From Lytechinus variegatus (taxonomy: Eukaryota > Echinodermata > Echinoidea > Temnopleuroida > Toxopneustidae): 64,000 nucleotides of DNA. The notes under the pieces were generated by a model. That model had not been told where the DNA came from. It was given only the letters and a program-made list of their open reading frames with translations, and ran no database searches. A program made the position numbers and the translations under genes. This document shows, piece after piece, positions 13,601 to 23,729 of this stretch; within the stretch, counting starts at the first letter, position 1, and each line of letters opens with the position of its first letter. Where the stretch lies: NCBI RefSeq assembly GCF_018143015.1, contig NC_054740.1, positions 55,092,583-55,156,582 on the forward strand, in the 5' to 3' direction.

Positions 13601-16600
13601 ACTTTGCAAGTTTATTTATCTGACTTTTGAAACTTGGACATAAGAGTAATCAAGTATCACTGAATATCCTGTGCAAGTTTCAGGTTACATGATCAAGGTC
13701 AAAGGTCATGTGAGGTCAATGAACTTTGGCCACATTGGGGGTATTTGTTGAATTACCATCCTATCTCTGTAAGTGTATTGGTCTAGTTCATAAAACATGG
13801 AAATAAGAGTAACCAATTATCACTGAACATCTTGTGCGAGTTATAGTAGTTTTCAAAGTCAGCATTGCTGCTATGTTGAATAGCGTGATGCAGGTGAGAC
13901 GGCCAGAGGCATTCCACTTGTTTTTCTGTTGCAGTGTGATGCAACACAACCACTAAACCATTTTGTGAACAGTACGATATAGTTATATATATCTCGACAA
14001 TGGTATCATTCACTTCAATACTTGGCTTCTAGTCAATCTGTCTTCAATGTCACCCCACTATCAGAGGATGTGAACTTTTTAACTTTCAACCAAGCTTTCA
14101 CAAATTTACCACTCCCCTTTAATCACGTTTATAGTTTATAATGCATGAATGGAAAGTATGTTGGCTTCGTTAATTTGTTCTATCACAATGGTAAAATATG
14201 TAAAATTTACAGTTCTCTGAATCTGTGGGATTTTTTATTTACAACCCTTATCCAGGTAGGAGTAGTGAGGAGGAGGAGGATCGCGCGGTGGAAACACAAT
14301 CAATATTTGCAGAGAAGCAAAGGTATAGCCATGACAGCAAGAGCGACAAAGTCGGGTTGATTCCTGGAGCCGAGTCGGCACTTGATGAAGCCAGAGAAGA
14401 AGAAACAGGAAGTGAAAATGTCACAAAACTTGATGACGCTGAAACAACGATGGAAAATGAGGATGGAGCAGCGAATGAAGATAGGGTCAATAAAGGCGCG
14501 TCAGAGGTACAAGATCACCCCCATGTGACTACCCTGTGTTCTCCGTTGCAGGCGCTGTCGGCCATATTTGCCAGCTTTGCACATGGTGGAAATGATGTCA
14601 GGTTAGTGATTTCAGCAAAGTGATATTGTTTAAAGGAGAATGAAACCTTTGGAACAAGATAGCTTGTGTGAAAACAGTAAAATCAAAGAAACAGGTCAAC
14701 GAAAGTTTGAGAAAAATGTCAATAATTAGAAGGTTATGAGCATTTGAATATTGCGATCACTAATGCTATGGAGATCCTCATATTGGCAATGCAACAAAGA
14801 TGTGTGATGTCACTTGTGAACAACTCTCTCCATTACTTTTATTTGACTTAAACTGCCTGTTATCACATCTATTAGATCATGTGTTCTTTCTATAGGAGGG
14901 CATGTAATACAGATTTTTTTAAAAAAAATACATCATGGATAAAGAATTGGTATCACCATAAGAAAAAGCAAATAAGAGACATTTGGGGGTATTTTATAGT
15001 CCATCAAAAAAGGAAAGTTGTTCACATGTGATATCACACATACTTGTCACATTGCCATTGGGAGAATCTCCATGGCATTAATGATTGCATTATTCAAATG
15101 CTCATAACTTTCACATTATTTGTCTGATTTTTCTCAAACTTTCTTTGTTCTTATTCTTTGATTTTTCTGTTTCGACGCAAGCCTATTTGTTCCAAAGGTT
15201 TCATTGGCAATGTAAAAGGTATGTGTGATGTTACATGTGAACAACTTTTCCTTTGATGGACTATAAAATACCCCCAAAATGTCCCATTTTGTTTTTTCTA
15301 TTGGTGGTAGTCAGAGATAAATTACTTTCCTATCTCACAAATAGTTTATATTGATCAAACCAACCTTGACTATCTGGAAATCCATCAATGTCATAATTTT
15401 TTTCAACTGGAAATTTGCATGATGTCCTTGTGAACAAAGAGAACCACACTGAATTTTTGAAGAAAACAATGAATGTACATATTTAGAAAATTTTGGAACA
15501 AACATGCAATTTAGGTGATGACACTGGCGGCTTTCCATAGTTGTGATTGATCATAACTCTTTGTAAGACAGGACCCTGGTTTAGTTTACTGTGAACAAGG
15601 TTTCTCAATCTCGTTTAATTTATGCCCCAGGAAAATAAAGATGGAAGATGACTTGTGTCTTGGAAATCTCATATTTACCTTCATTGAAGTTACTTCTGTG
15701 AAATGAGCTCAGATTTTTCTCGCTAAATATCTTGTCTGTCGCTTTTGCAGATGTTATCAAGTATCCATTGCAAACATTTTGACCCAAATATTTTGCGTTT
15801 TTCAAGCATTGGAGGTTGGTAAGAGTTGAGATTGTAGGCGATTGTCTAAAAATAGCTTCGTGATCAATGCACAGATCACACCTGAGAGGCCTCAGAGAAC
15901 CACTCCCCCCGCCATATGGAGTTAAAAAGTAAGATTTACTTCTAGATTACGGTATTTTTCTCCAATGGAATATCCTATTGTGATGTATTCCTGTGCTTTT
16001 TCTTTTATGCAGTAATGCCGTTGGACCTCTGATAGCCATCTGGTTGATCTACAGGACCGGAGACATTGCCCAAGAGGAACCAACACCTCTGTGGGTGCTC
16101 TTCTATGGAGCTCTGGGCATCTCTCTAGGATTATGGAGTCTTGGACGTCGGGTGATTCAGACGGTGGGGGAAGATATTACAGCACTAACACCCTCAAGGT
16201 GAGGAATGGGGGGGAGATCTAGGAGTAAGGGAAGAGGGAGGGGGGAAAGAGGAGTCTGTATTCTGTGGGTGGAAAAGGGTATTACAACACTAACACCATC
16301 ATGGTGAGGGAGGGGCAGATCTTTGAGTAAGCGTAAGGGGAAGTGGGGTAAACGGGAGGGGGTATTCTTTTGGTAGAAGAAGATATTTCATCACTAACAC
16401 CATCAAGATGGGGAGGGGCAGATCTTCGAGTAAGCGTAGGGGGAATGGGGGAAAAGGGGAGGGGGTATTTGGTAGAAGAAGATATTTAATCATTAACACC
16501 ATCAAGATGAGGAGGGGAGAGATCTTGGAGTAAGTGTAATAGGAGGGGGTATTCTTTAGGTTATCTAGATCATAGACGAAGATACTATGGTACTAACTCT

Positions 16601-16928
16601 ACCAATCAAGCATAGGAAGGGGATGAGGCAGATATGCATCTGACTGGTATAGCTAACAAACTTGATTTTATATTCTACTTCATCCAGTGGGTTTTCTGTG
16701 GAACTTGGTGCAGCCATGACGGTGCTCCTGGCATCCAACGTCGGCATCCCGATCAGTACCACCCATTGCAAGATTGGATCCGTGGTATCGGTCGGTTGGC
16801 TGCGATCGAGGGAAGCTGTTAATTGGTCGCTCTTTGGAACCATTGTCCTGGCATGGGTAGTGACTCTTCCGGCCACAATGGGACTGTCTGCTGCTATCAT
16901 GGCCCTTCTTCAGCTTGCCATAAGATGA
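4698..16928 (+). CDS. SLC20A1/2: Sodium-dependent phosphate transporter (SLC20/PiT family), nine coding exons, complete
   Basis: Multi-pass plasma-membrane Na+/phosphate symporter of the PiT family. Coding exons: 4698-4868, 6681-6849, 7425-7565, 9644-9729, 10462-10558, 11851-11970, 14256-14601, 16013-16198, 16688-16928. All junctions are GT-AG with matching phases, giving 1557 nt and 518 aa. The two inverted PiT signatures are both present: [14 protein letters not shown] in exon 1 (about residues 43-56) and HGGNDVSNAVGPL across exons 7/8. Also seen are the repeated [12 protein letters not shown] and [20 protein letters not shown] motifs. Exon 7 codes the cytoplasmic loop (about residues 262-370), acidic and Glu/Ser-rich. 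The protein is shorter than human PiT1/PiT2 (about 650-680 aa), and the difference lies in this loop. The start ATG has A at -3 and G at +4, and a splice acceptor at 4635-4636 shows that the 5'UTR continues in an upstream exon. Identity is very sure; PiT1 versus PiT2 cannot be decided because invertebrates often have one pre-duplication gene. Confidence 0.95.
5305..5983. mobile_element. Foldback MITE, TTTCATAAAGCTGTT family, enlarged copy
   Basis: Left end GTTTCATAAAGCTGTTTGTAA, right end CAAACAGCTTTTATGAAAC, with CATGACTGG and CCAGTCTTTCGC inside them. This copy is about 680 bases, against about 170 for the copies at 42899-43076 and 45605-45770. It holds an extra segment (about 5370-5870) whose borders also look inverted (AACCGCACC and GGTGCGGTT), so a second element probably inserted. 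A 111-aa frame at 5413-5748 lies in the insert and resembles nothing I know. Confidence 0.6.
8262..8422 (-). mobile_element. tRNA-derived SINE
   Basis: On the minus strand an A-box-like TGGTCTAGTGGTTCACTC is followed by a B-box GGGTTCAATTCCAAG and then a conserved body. The same body lies at 48690-48855 (TCCTGCCAGTACCCATTTACC against TCCTGCCAGGTACCCATTCACC). It sits in a transporter intron. Confidence 0.65.
8537..9000. mobile_element. MITE with TACCGTGTTTACACA ends and internal CGGCTCG words
   Basis: Terminal inverted repeat TACCGTGTTTACACA(T/G)TGAC, about 30 bases including CGGCTCGGG. The element is 464 bases. Inside are at least seven copies of CGGCTCG or its complement (for example CACGGCTCGCGGAT). 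It is much richer in G+C and CpG than its surroundings. TA-rich flanks are compatible with a TA target. No reading frame of interest. Confidence 0.7.
9071..9377. mobile_element. MITE, GTATTCTGAAGTC family (copy 1)
   Basis: Starts GTATTCTGAAGTCCGGTTTAA and ends ACTTCAGAATTTGGGCC. A second copy at 53601-53902 shares both ends and the interior (CTAACTCTGTG, AATTATGGGAAGC, TAACAACTGGCT). Located in transporter intron 3. Confidence 0.7.
10266..10402. mobile_element. Foldback MITE, TTTCATAAAGCTGTT family (short copy)
   Basis: GAACGGCTCGTGATCCTTTCTTAC and GAAAGGATCACCAGTC face each other, and the right end is GAACAGCTTTATGAAAC. The left end is trimmed relative to other copies. Located in transporter intron 4. 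Confidence 0.6.
11515..11628 (+). mobile_element. LINE 3' tail
   Basis: CCACTGAACAGGCTACCCTGGGTAAAG followed by an A-rich tail (ACAAATAAAATAAAATGAA). The GGCTACCCTGGGTAAA word recurs in inverse orientation at 48583-48600. No coding part is left. Located in transporter intron 5. Confidence 0.5.
12026..12390. mobile_element. MITE, GGGTGATTTCAA family, with an internal 103-bp tandem duplication
   Basis: Left end GGGTGATTTCAATTTCAGTG, right end CTTGAAATCACCCA. About 103 bases including the left end are present twice in tandem (CTTCTTTCATGCCAGTGGG at 12029 and 12132). A larger relative lies at 26184-26876. Located in transporter intron 6. Confidence 0.6.
12545..12827. other. Intron stretch with a fragment of a dispersed repeat
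   Basis: 12560-12620 matches the repeats at 1906-2100 and 24430-24650 (CATCCACACACAAAACAAAT). The rest shows nothing I recognise. Confidence 0.4.
12823..13920 (+). mobile_element. Non-autonomous TIR element with internal tandem repeats, DR1-array family (copy B)
   Basis: Ends GTCTCACCTGC (12828-12838) and GCAGGTGAGAC (13890-13900), followed by GGCCAGAGGCATTCCACTTG, which copies C and D also carry. The interior is about five tandem units of 153-192 bases, each with AAACTTGGACATAAG, CACTGAACATCCTG, and a perfect AGGTCAAAGGTCA at 13025, 13217, 13380, 13543 and 13696. A GC-rich leader (CGACGGCGGCGGC) follows the left end. Confidence 0.75.
14628..15214. mobile_element. Long foldback MITE in transporter intron 7
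   Basis: About 585 bases forming one imperfect palindrome. GAATGAAACCTTTGGAACAA at the left pairs with TTGTTCCAAAGGTTTCATT at the right, and the central GATGTCACTTGTGAACAACT pairs with GTTGTTCACATGTGATATC. A partial relative of the centre follows at 15215-15300. No coding capacity. Confidence 0.7.
15356..15585. mobile_element. Dispersed MITE, GGAAATCCATCA...CTTTGTAAGAC family (copy 1)
   Basis: Shares GAAATTTGCATGATGTCCTTG, AAACAATGAATG and CTTTCCATAGTTGTGATTGAT with copies at 18926-19200 and 37210-37444. It is truncated at the left. Located in transporter intron 7. Confidence 0.6.
16170..16625. repeat. Minisatellite made from an exon end and its splice donor
   Basis: The last bases of transporter exon 8 (ACTAACACCCTCAAG, 16184-16198) with its GTGAGG donor recur as degenerate copies: CTAACACCATCATG/GTGAGG (16290), CTAACACCATCAAG/ATGGGG (16394), TTAACACCATCAAG/ATGAGG (16493) and a weak one at 16592. 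The period is 99-105 bases. The units also share GGGGCAGATCTT and GAGTAAGCGTA. The genuine donor at 16199 is intact. Confidence 0.8.
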
Positions 16929-16989
16929 TCATCCCTGATAGACCTTGCTCTTCAAATCTATTTATGATAAGTGCCTGTTCTGATGACAT

Positions 16990-17398
16990 CACTCAATCAT
17001 AATGTTATACCAAGGTTTTTTTTACCTGACTGCTAAGAAAGCATGAATGCCTGTGAGCAAGCGACCAGGGGACTAACGGCTTAAGGTCCTCTCCGAGGGA
17101 CCTGGTAATGAGGATAAATACCTTACCAAAAGGCACTAGTGCACCACTTGGGAAATCACAGATGGTAGTAAGAGGTCTCTCCCTCTCAAATATCCTTGGG
17201 TGCTACTTTCCAGATTAAAATCTGAATTCAGAGGTTTTCAATGTATTTTTGGCCATAGAAAACACCTCTTTTCACACATGACCCTCTGATTACAAGGTGA
17301 GGGTCCGAACTGCTTGCAACATGACTCTCCCACTGTTATTGTTATTATATATGCATGACTGGTGACCCTTTCTTTAACTAAATGAGATTCCCTGAATT
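16990..17398. other. Downstream flank of the transporter, repeat-like
   Basis: Probable 3'UTR or flank. It contains a GACCAGGGGACTAACGGC stretch and AAAAGGCACTAGTGCACCAC, which look like a degenerate SINE or transposon but show no B-box or clear ends. Confidence 0.3.
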
Positions 17399-17908
17399 CT
17401 CTCCTGCACAGCATAGCAAGATTATAGGCGCCGCTTTTCCGACTACTGTAGCAGCGTAAACATTCAAATCTTAACCAAGGTTAAGTTTTTGAAATGTCAT
17501 AACTTAAAAAATACATGTACCTAGTTTATAAAAATGGGACATAAGAGCAATTAAGTATCACTGATTATCCTGTGTTAGTTTTAGGTCACATGACCAAGGT
17601 CAAAGGTCATTTAGTGTCAATGAACTTTGACCATGTTGGGGGTATTTGTCGCATTGCCCTCATAGCTTTGAAAGTTTATGGATCTTTTTCATAAGTTAGA
17701 CGTAAGTGCAGTCAAGTATTACTGAACATCCTTTTTTAGTTTCAGGTCACATGATCAAGGTCAAAGGTCATTAAGGTCAATGAACTTAGTATTCTAATAT
17801 CATATGAATGGTGTTTTTTGTGAATAATTATTCAGTAGATGTTTTAAAAGTCAGCACTGCTGTTATAATCGCGTAATGCAGGCGAGACTGCCAGAGGTGT
17901 TCCACTTC
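17399..17908 (+). mobile_element. Non-autonomous TIR element, DR1-array family (copy C, short)
   Basis: Left end degraded (CTCCTGCACAGCATAGC), right end GCAGGCGAGACTGCCAGAGG then TGTTCCACTT as in copy B. Two tandem units with perfect AGGTCAAAGGTCA at 17597 and 17758. Confidence 0.7.
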
Positions 17909-18042
17909 CCCAAAGTTGATTTTTTTTATCCATTAATATAAGATAAAACAGGGTTTTGTTGGCTGTTTTTGTGCTAATCATTGAGGCTTATTATTTACTT
18001 GGATTACTGAGATGTAGAGCTGTAAAGCTAGATACTACTACC

Positions 18043-18385
18043 CTGCATGTTCTCATCACTGTCCCCTGAACTGCATGGTTTCCACGACCACTTCATGTAA
18101 AGTGGGCTTTTTGCTACGGGAATGCTCTCAGTGGGGTCACATGTTTTGCACAAAAATTTGAGACCACAGTGTAGGCATTCTACTCGCAGTGTGTACTGAG
18201 TAGCGCACCCAACATACACTCTCAAACTTCCGTGCAAAGAATGGATGTGTCCTCACTTGCACTCAAACCAGTTTAAAGGGTTTCCAAACCGTTATGGAAG
18301 ATTACTGAAGATCGCTTCAAAGACCGCTTGGAGCGTTCCCATCACACGTTAAACTGGTTTTCACATTTTGGTAAGTAGATGAGAA
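18043..18385. mobile_element. Dispersed MITE, AAACTGGTTT family (copy 1)
   Basis: Shares CTCTCAGTGGGGTCACATGTTT, GACATTCTAC-like GGCATTCTACTCGCAGTGTG and TTAAACTGGTTTTCAC with 34493-34815 (CTCTCAGTGGAGTTGAATGTT, CATTCTACACACAGTGTG, CTAAACTGGTTTCCAC). No coding capacity. Confidence 0.65.
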
Positions 18386-18539
18386 TTTGGTCTTATTGCC
18401 TTTATTTCCTCCTGTTGTCTTATGATATATGCATAGAAATGGTTAAAATATTTGTGCTATACCAGAACTGAATATTTTTTATTGTTATTTGCCCTTTTTA
18501 CCCATATTTCCTCTTATTGATTGTTTTGTATGCATTTAA

Positions 18540-18900
18540 GGTACACTCTCTGTCATCACATGCTGGTCAACTGGCTTCCTATGGGGGCTGGTGCCCTTAT
18601 TTGCTAAAGCTCCTGCGAGTACTGAGCTGACCGGGCTTGCCCCTTAAATTGTCGTTGAACGGGGCAGCAAGCACAAGGGCACCAGGCCCCACCAGGACGT
18701 AGCTGGGTATTTCAGTGGTGATGATGCAGGACAATACTTCTAATGATTTAAGATTTCTTTGTAGATTTTATTTTATATCTATATTTTGTAGCTGTTATAT
18801 GAATAAAATATATGTATCCAAAGTAACTGTTGCTGCGCCAGCACCATGAACGTCTCTGAACGGTTTGAGTGCTCAATAAGGTATCACTATTATTATTGGT
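18540..18900. other. Spacer with repeat-like sequence
   Basis: Contains GAACGGTTTGAGTGCTCAATAAGG and a short ATT repeat (18884-18897), which look like the tail of a retroposon. The rest is unassigned. Confidence 0.25.
18799..18810 (+). terminator. Candidate poly(A) signal downstream of the phosphate transporter
   Basis: An AATAAA occurs in the context TGAATAAAATATATG, about 1.9 kb after the transporter stop codon. Another AATAAA lies near 21,055. Either could end the 3'UTR; the sequence alone does not decide. Confidence 0.25.
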
Positions 18901-18925
18901 CAAGTTGGGATATTCAGATTTAAAT

Positions 18926-19200
18926 CAGGGCCTGCTTACAAAGAGTTACGATTGATCCAATCAATCGTCACTCTATGGAAATCCATTAGTGCTATATTTT
19001 TTTCTACAGGAAATTTGCAAAATGTCCTTTGTAAACAAAGGAGAACACACCAAATTGTCAAGAAATCAGTGGATTCATGGATATACATTCATATCTAGAA
19101 AATCTTTTGAACAAACATGCATTTTATATGTTGACTTTGCTGGCTTTCCATAGTTGCGATTGATTAGATCAATTGCAACTCTTTGTAAGATGGGCCCCTG
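18926..19200. mobile_element. Dispersed MITE, GGAAATCCATTA...CTTTGTAAGAT family (copy 2, most complete)
   Basis: Left CAGGGCCTGCTTACAAAGAG, right CTCTTTGTAAGATGGGCCCCTG are inverted. Next to them GATTGATCCAATCAATC and GATTGATTAGATCAATTGC also face each other. Confidence 0.7.
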
Positions 19201-19950
19201 TTATCCTTCCTCTTGCAATACTCTCACCTTGTCTGTTTAAGTTAATTTTGAAAGGTTTTTTGTTTGTCCTAAATATATTCGTGATAAGGGACTAATGGGG
19301 CATTGCTAGAAACATGCGATCTATTGTAAGTCTATTTTCGGTCTCTAGATTATTCATAAGTCTTGAAATTAATCGTAAGTTTTTTATTGAAATACAGATC
19401 TGCTTTTTGCACCAAGAAGTGTAAGTTGATTTGCTACAGATAAAATTGATCGTAAAATTGCAAGAGATGTATCTGTATAATGGTGCTTTTTGGCAACCTT
19501 CTGTTTATTGAAGGCTAAATTTAATCATCTTTAAAACCAGTTAAAGTTAAGAAATCTATTCAACTACACCAATGGTAATTGTCACTACTATTTATACCCA
19601 AACAGTAAAGAACAAATAAATATAAACATTTAACATAATCAAACAGTTGTAAACATCGTTATTTCTCAGCAAATACTGTTTTCATACATTTTAAAGAAAA
19701 TATCTTCATAATAGTTTACAAACGATAACTGAATTTTCCTATGCAAATATTTACATGGATAAAAAGAATTTTCTATGCTCTTCACCGTTTCAAAACCATG
19801 ACGAACATTAATTAAACCTTTCATTTCGTTACTATATATATATATATATACAGCTGCTTGCAGATTGATGGGATGAACATTGCGAACACGGTGCTAGTAA
19901 TTTACATTTGCGGGTCCTATAGTGAAAAGTTGGTACGTTGGAAATCTTTT
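19201..19950. other. AT-rich spacer, nothing recognised
   Basis: No gene, splice signal series or clear repeat apart from a (TA)n run at about 19833-19850. Confidence 0.5.
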
Positions 19951-20158
19951 TTTGTTTCTGTTATTGTAACTACCATAGGAACTTGGCAGGATAGTTTTGT
20001 GCTGGTATAATGCCAAGCTGGTACATAAGCAATGACCTAAGAAACATTTTACGTCTAAGATATTACTCTTGGGTCTTTTTATCAAAGTGGAGACAATGGC
20101 AAAGTGGGGATTTGAACTCACAACCTTATGGTTACAAGTCAATGCTCTAAGAGATTTA
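19951..20158 (-). mobile_element. tRNA-derived SINE (copy of the 47866 type)
   Basis: On the minus strand a B-box GGTTGTGAGTTCAAATCCCC is followed by the body with GTCTCCACTTTGATAAAAAG and TTAGACGTAAAATG, as at 47866-48122. Confidence 0.65.
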
Positions 20159-20215
20159 CAGTGTATCCCTGGATACATCTGTTGAATAAGCCAGTTCGTA
20201 GTTCCTTTCTGCACA

Positions 20216-21940
20216 TGATCAAAAGATTCTAAGCATGATCAGAAGAAAGGTCATTTGTACTAAAGTGACATGGTGCTTTAAAATCTAATAAGATAAGCAC
20301 CAACTTTGATGTCTTGATTATTCATATATTCTTTTGAATTGTCGTTTTCATTTACATCCACAAAAAACAACAATGCTTCCACGAACGACTGGTATTTCAC
20401 AGTTTGTCAAGTACATTGTGCAACATGCTAAGATATGCATTCAAAGTAGGAATCCAACAAATACCTTCATTAAGTGTTCATTGGTGTGCTATTCTAGTCA
20501 CCTGGTCTATTCAATTTCTTCATCCTGCTATGTAAGGCAAGCTTACGTAATATCTTGCTTTGAAATCTGCCTATCATGATGAAAGAAATGAAAGGTCATT
20601 TGACCAAAATTGCCCATGAAGTAACTATGAACTGGTCTGTTTATCCCTTGCGTGTAAGGCGTATTAGATAACCCTCACAACAACAGCCAAGAGTCACCTG
20701 TGAAGACCTTGGGAAGTCACATGGAAGTCATCTGAGAGTCATGAGAGTCATCATGGAGTCAAATGGGAGTCAATGAGCTGTGAAATTTGTAAAGTGATGA
20801 ATTAATATTCTACTGGTATTTTTCATATGATATACGTATTTATTCATTTATAGTTCATTTCTTTCAAATTTATTCGAAAATTGTTTATTGTGTTGATTAG
20901 TGCAATATGTTATATTTTAAGGAAGATAAATCTTGAATGCTAATGCTAATGAATATTTGAATTGTGTCAGTTTTGCAGATATTTTTTTACAGTTTTTTAA
21001 TGCAACTTAACTGTGATGATAATATTGAATTTATATATATAAATATCATAACATCAAATAAAAAAAGTGTATAAAGTGATGAATATTTTTTTAAACAAAC
21101 AGTTGTTTATGACAATACACAGGCCTAGCCTATATAGCTATTTTTGTAATTTGCAGATTTCTGTGATGTGTGATTTTACAAGTATTTTCATGACTACTGT
21201 CTTGACCATGTTTGCCAATTAGTGCTTTCATTAAAATGGAACATAACTCTGCTAATTATCAAAGTTTTATTTTGATCAAGTTAGATTAAGGACATATATT
21301 TTTATTATATTTATGTGCAAATTTATCGGAAGGACATTGTTATGATGTACTGTGCTACTAAGTGATTAACTTTGATTGGTTACAAAAAATTATTTTTTAT
21401 ATTATTTCAAAGACATATGTGTATTTTATCAATTTGCAAATGATGTATGTTTTTATGATTAAATCCATGTACAGTACTTTCTTACAATCCTTGCATTATG
21501 GATTACTATTTTTATGCTTTCAGAAGAGGAAAAATGTATATCTTTTTAAAAGCCAGTAATCATACAGTATGGAAATCTATGCCAGAATTGTTTGTTGGAT
21601 TTTTTTGTCTATTGATCAGTAATTGTTACTCATTAAATCTTATTTCAGTACTGAAAATATTGAAAAGGGATTTTTTTCTAATATTATATGGCTTTACAGT
21701 TTATACATGTCTTACATATATGGCATGTTCATATGCAGTGGGAGCAGAAATTTGAAAACTTCAATTTTTTCTGATAATTTTTAAAAAATTCAGATGAAAT
21801 AATCCAATTTTAAAGAATATGCAAAGGCACTCCAATGACAAGATACGTTGCTTCGCTACAGAAGTTTCTTCAAAAACTTTTACATGCCTTGCTACCCCAT
21901 AAAAAAATCTGCATATGGCCAGGCATAATATATGTACCTG
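20216..21940. other. AT-rich spacer, nothing recognised
   Basis: Several 60-85 aa frames rich in Phe, Tyr and Lys reflect base composition. A cluster of AGTCA words lies at 20690-20775. An AATAAA occurs near 21055. Confidence 0.5.
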
Positions 21941-21944
21941 ATGT

Positions 21945-22440
21945 ATAATGGATGGAAGGGTGGATGGATGGATGGATGGATTGGTGGGCGGGTGGGTGTA
22001 TGGATGAAAGAATAGATGGATGGAAAGACGGAATTATTGATTGATGGATGGATTGAAAATTTGATGGATGGAAGAATGGATAGATGCATGAATGAATTGA
22101 TGGTTGGATAGATGGAAGGATTGATGAATGGTAGGATGGATGTATGGATTGGTTAATGGATGTATGGATAATTAATGAATGGCTAGATGGATGGATCAAT
22201 CACTGGAAGAATGGATAGATGGATGGGTTGATGATGGATGGATAGAAAGATGAATGGATTGAAGGAAGGATTAATGATGGATGAAAGGATCGATGGAGGA
22301 TGAATGGAATGATGAGCATGCACAGAAAGATGGACAGGCCTAGATAGATTGATAGTCTGTGGATGGATGGATGGAATGATGGATACAAGAATTGGATAGA
22401 GGGAAGGATTGATGGATGCTCAGTGAATGGATGGATATAC
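21945..22440. repeat. Degenerate GGAT tetranucleotide array
   Basis: About 500 bases of diverged (GGAT)n/(TGGA)n with scattered GAA changes. The reverse-strand frames full of [11 protein letters not shown] are translations of this array, not a gene. Confidence 0.9.
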
Positions 22441-22644
22441 AATAAAATTTGTGGACAAAAGTTTTCAATTTGAAAATGTTAGAATATCAACTTCTTTCAT
22501 GTTTTGAATATGTCGTTATGAATTTTCTATTATAAGGTTCTGGTATAAGACTCTAAATCAATATAACTTAATTTGAAAAACAAGGAATGGAATGGATGCG
22601 ATGGATGGATTGGAATCTGAATCTTGAATATTCCGAAATTTCTC

Positions 22645-23290
22645 CCCTGGGTGATTCCATACGTGTCGTACGGAACATTTAGAGAACATTTGACAGTTTT
22701 TTTACAAGAAACTAAAAATATTCCAGTAATTATAGGTGATCATCAGGTACTACCAGAGTGTTAGACAAACCAAGACTTAACATGACTTGAATTCACATCC
22801 TGTATAATACAGATTTAAAATAGTAATGTGTCGTACGGACGCAGTAAAAAGTGGCTATTTTAGAAACCTCAAGTTTGTACTCAAAAGTCTGAGTTGGGCA
22901 GATAAATTTCATAGAAACTGAACTCAAATTGACACTCAATTACCCTAGAACAAACACATTTATAAAAGAAAGCAAAATAAACATTCATGAATAAATAAAG
23001 CAAATTATAATTTTCGAGAACATTGTGGCAGACGGGACATTCAAAATGTGTCGTACGGGACATCTCTACATTGAAGCGAAACTTTCTTACTTTATGTCTC
23101 TTTGACTTCTTCAATCACATTATTTGCTGATAATCCTATCAAACTAAGACATTTATTAGGTTAGAAACCGCTATTAGCTGAATATTTCTGTCAATATAAA
23201 CAAAATAATGTGTCGTTGTGTGTCGTACAAGACACGTTAATGTGTCGTACGGTTGTGTGTCGTACGGGACACTTGTGTGTTGTACTGGGC
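22645..23290. repeat. Element with repeated GTGTCGTACGG words
   Basis: Exact GTGTCGTACGG at 22663, 22828, 23048, 23242 and 23257, plus near copies at 23209, 23220 and 23274. Several run on to GGGACA, giving an almost palindromic GTGTCGTACGGGACAC. The left border is TGGGTGATTCCATACGTG. No coding capacity recognised. Confidence 0.6.
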
Positions 23291-23729
23291 AGCCTGAATA
23301 AAAAAAAATGAACTTTTTATCAATCAGAAGGAGCATTGCCCCTAAATTCTGCCTTTTTTATGAAAATCTTTTGTTGCAATTCATGACAATATAATTAAGT
23401 AACCTCAATATATACAATCGGGAGCAATATGTTATGATTTTTTTCATGATTGGAAATGTACAAGTGTTAATAGCATTTTTATGAGCTGAAAAACTAATAA
23501 TTGAAAATTTTAAATTCCATTGTTCCCCCCGATTAAAACTATCTGTCTTCACTTTTGGTTAACTCGATCGATCATAATTTTCATAAAATTTAGGTATCAT
23601 AGTAAAATATTACACTACTTATGACTTATTGAAAGCATGTTGAAATTTATGATATTTTTGAAGTTCTAGTGTGGAATCGCCCCCTCGGCCTCGCTCCCCC
23701 CCCCCCCCCCCCTCCCCCCATTCCTCTCG

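Noticed and set aside
21362-21755. 65-85 aa hydrophobic frames between the transporter and Elongin A
   Set aside because: Composition is that of AT-rich DNA. No conserved motif or splice context.
21870-22442. Reverse-strand frames rich in [11 protein letters not shown]
   Set aside because: Translation of the GGAT tetranucleotide array.
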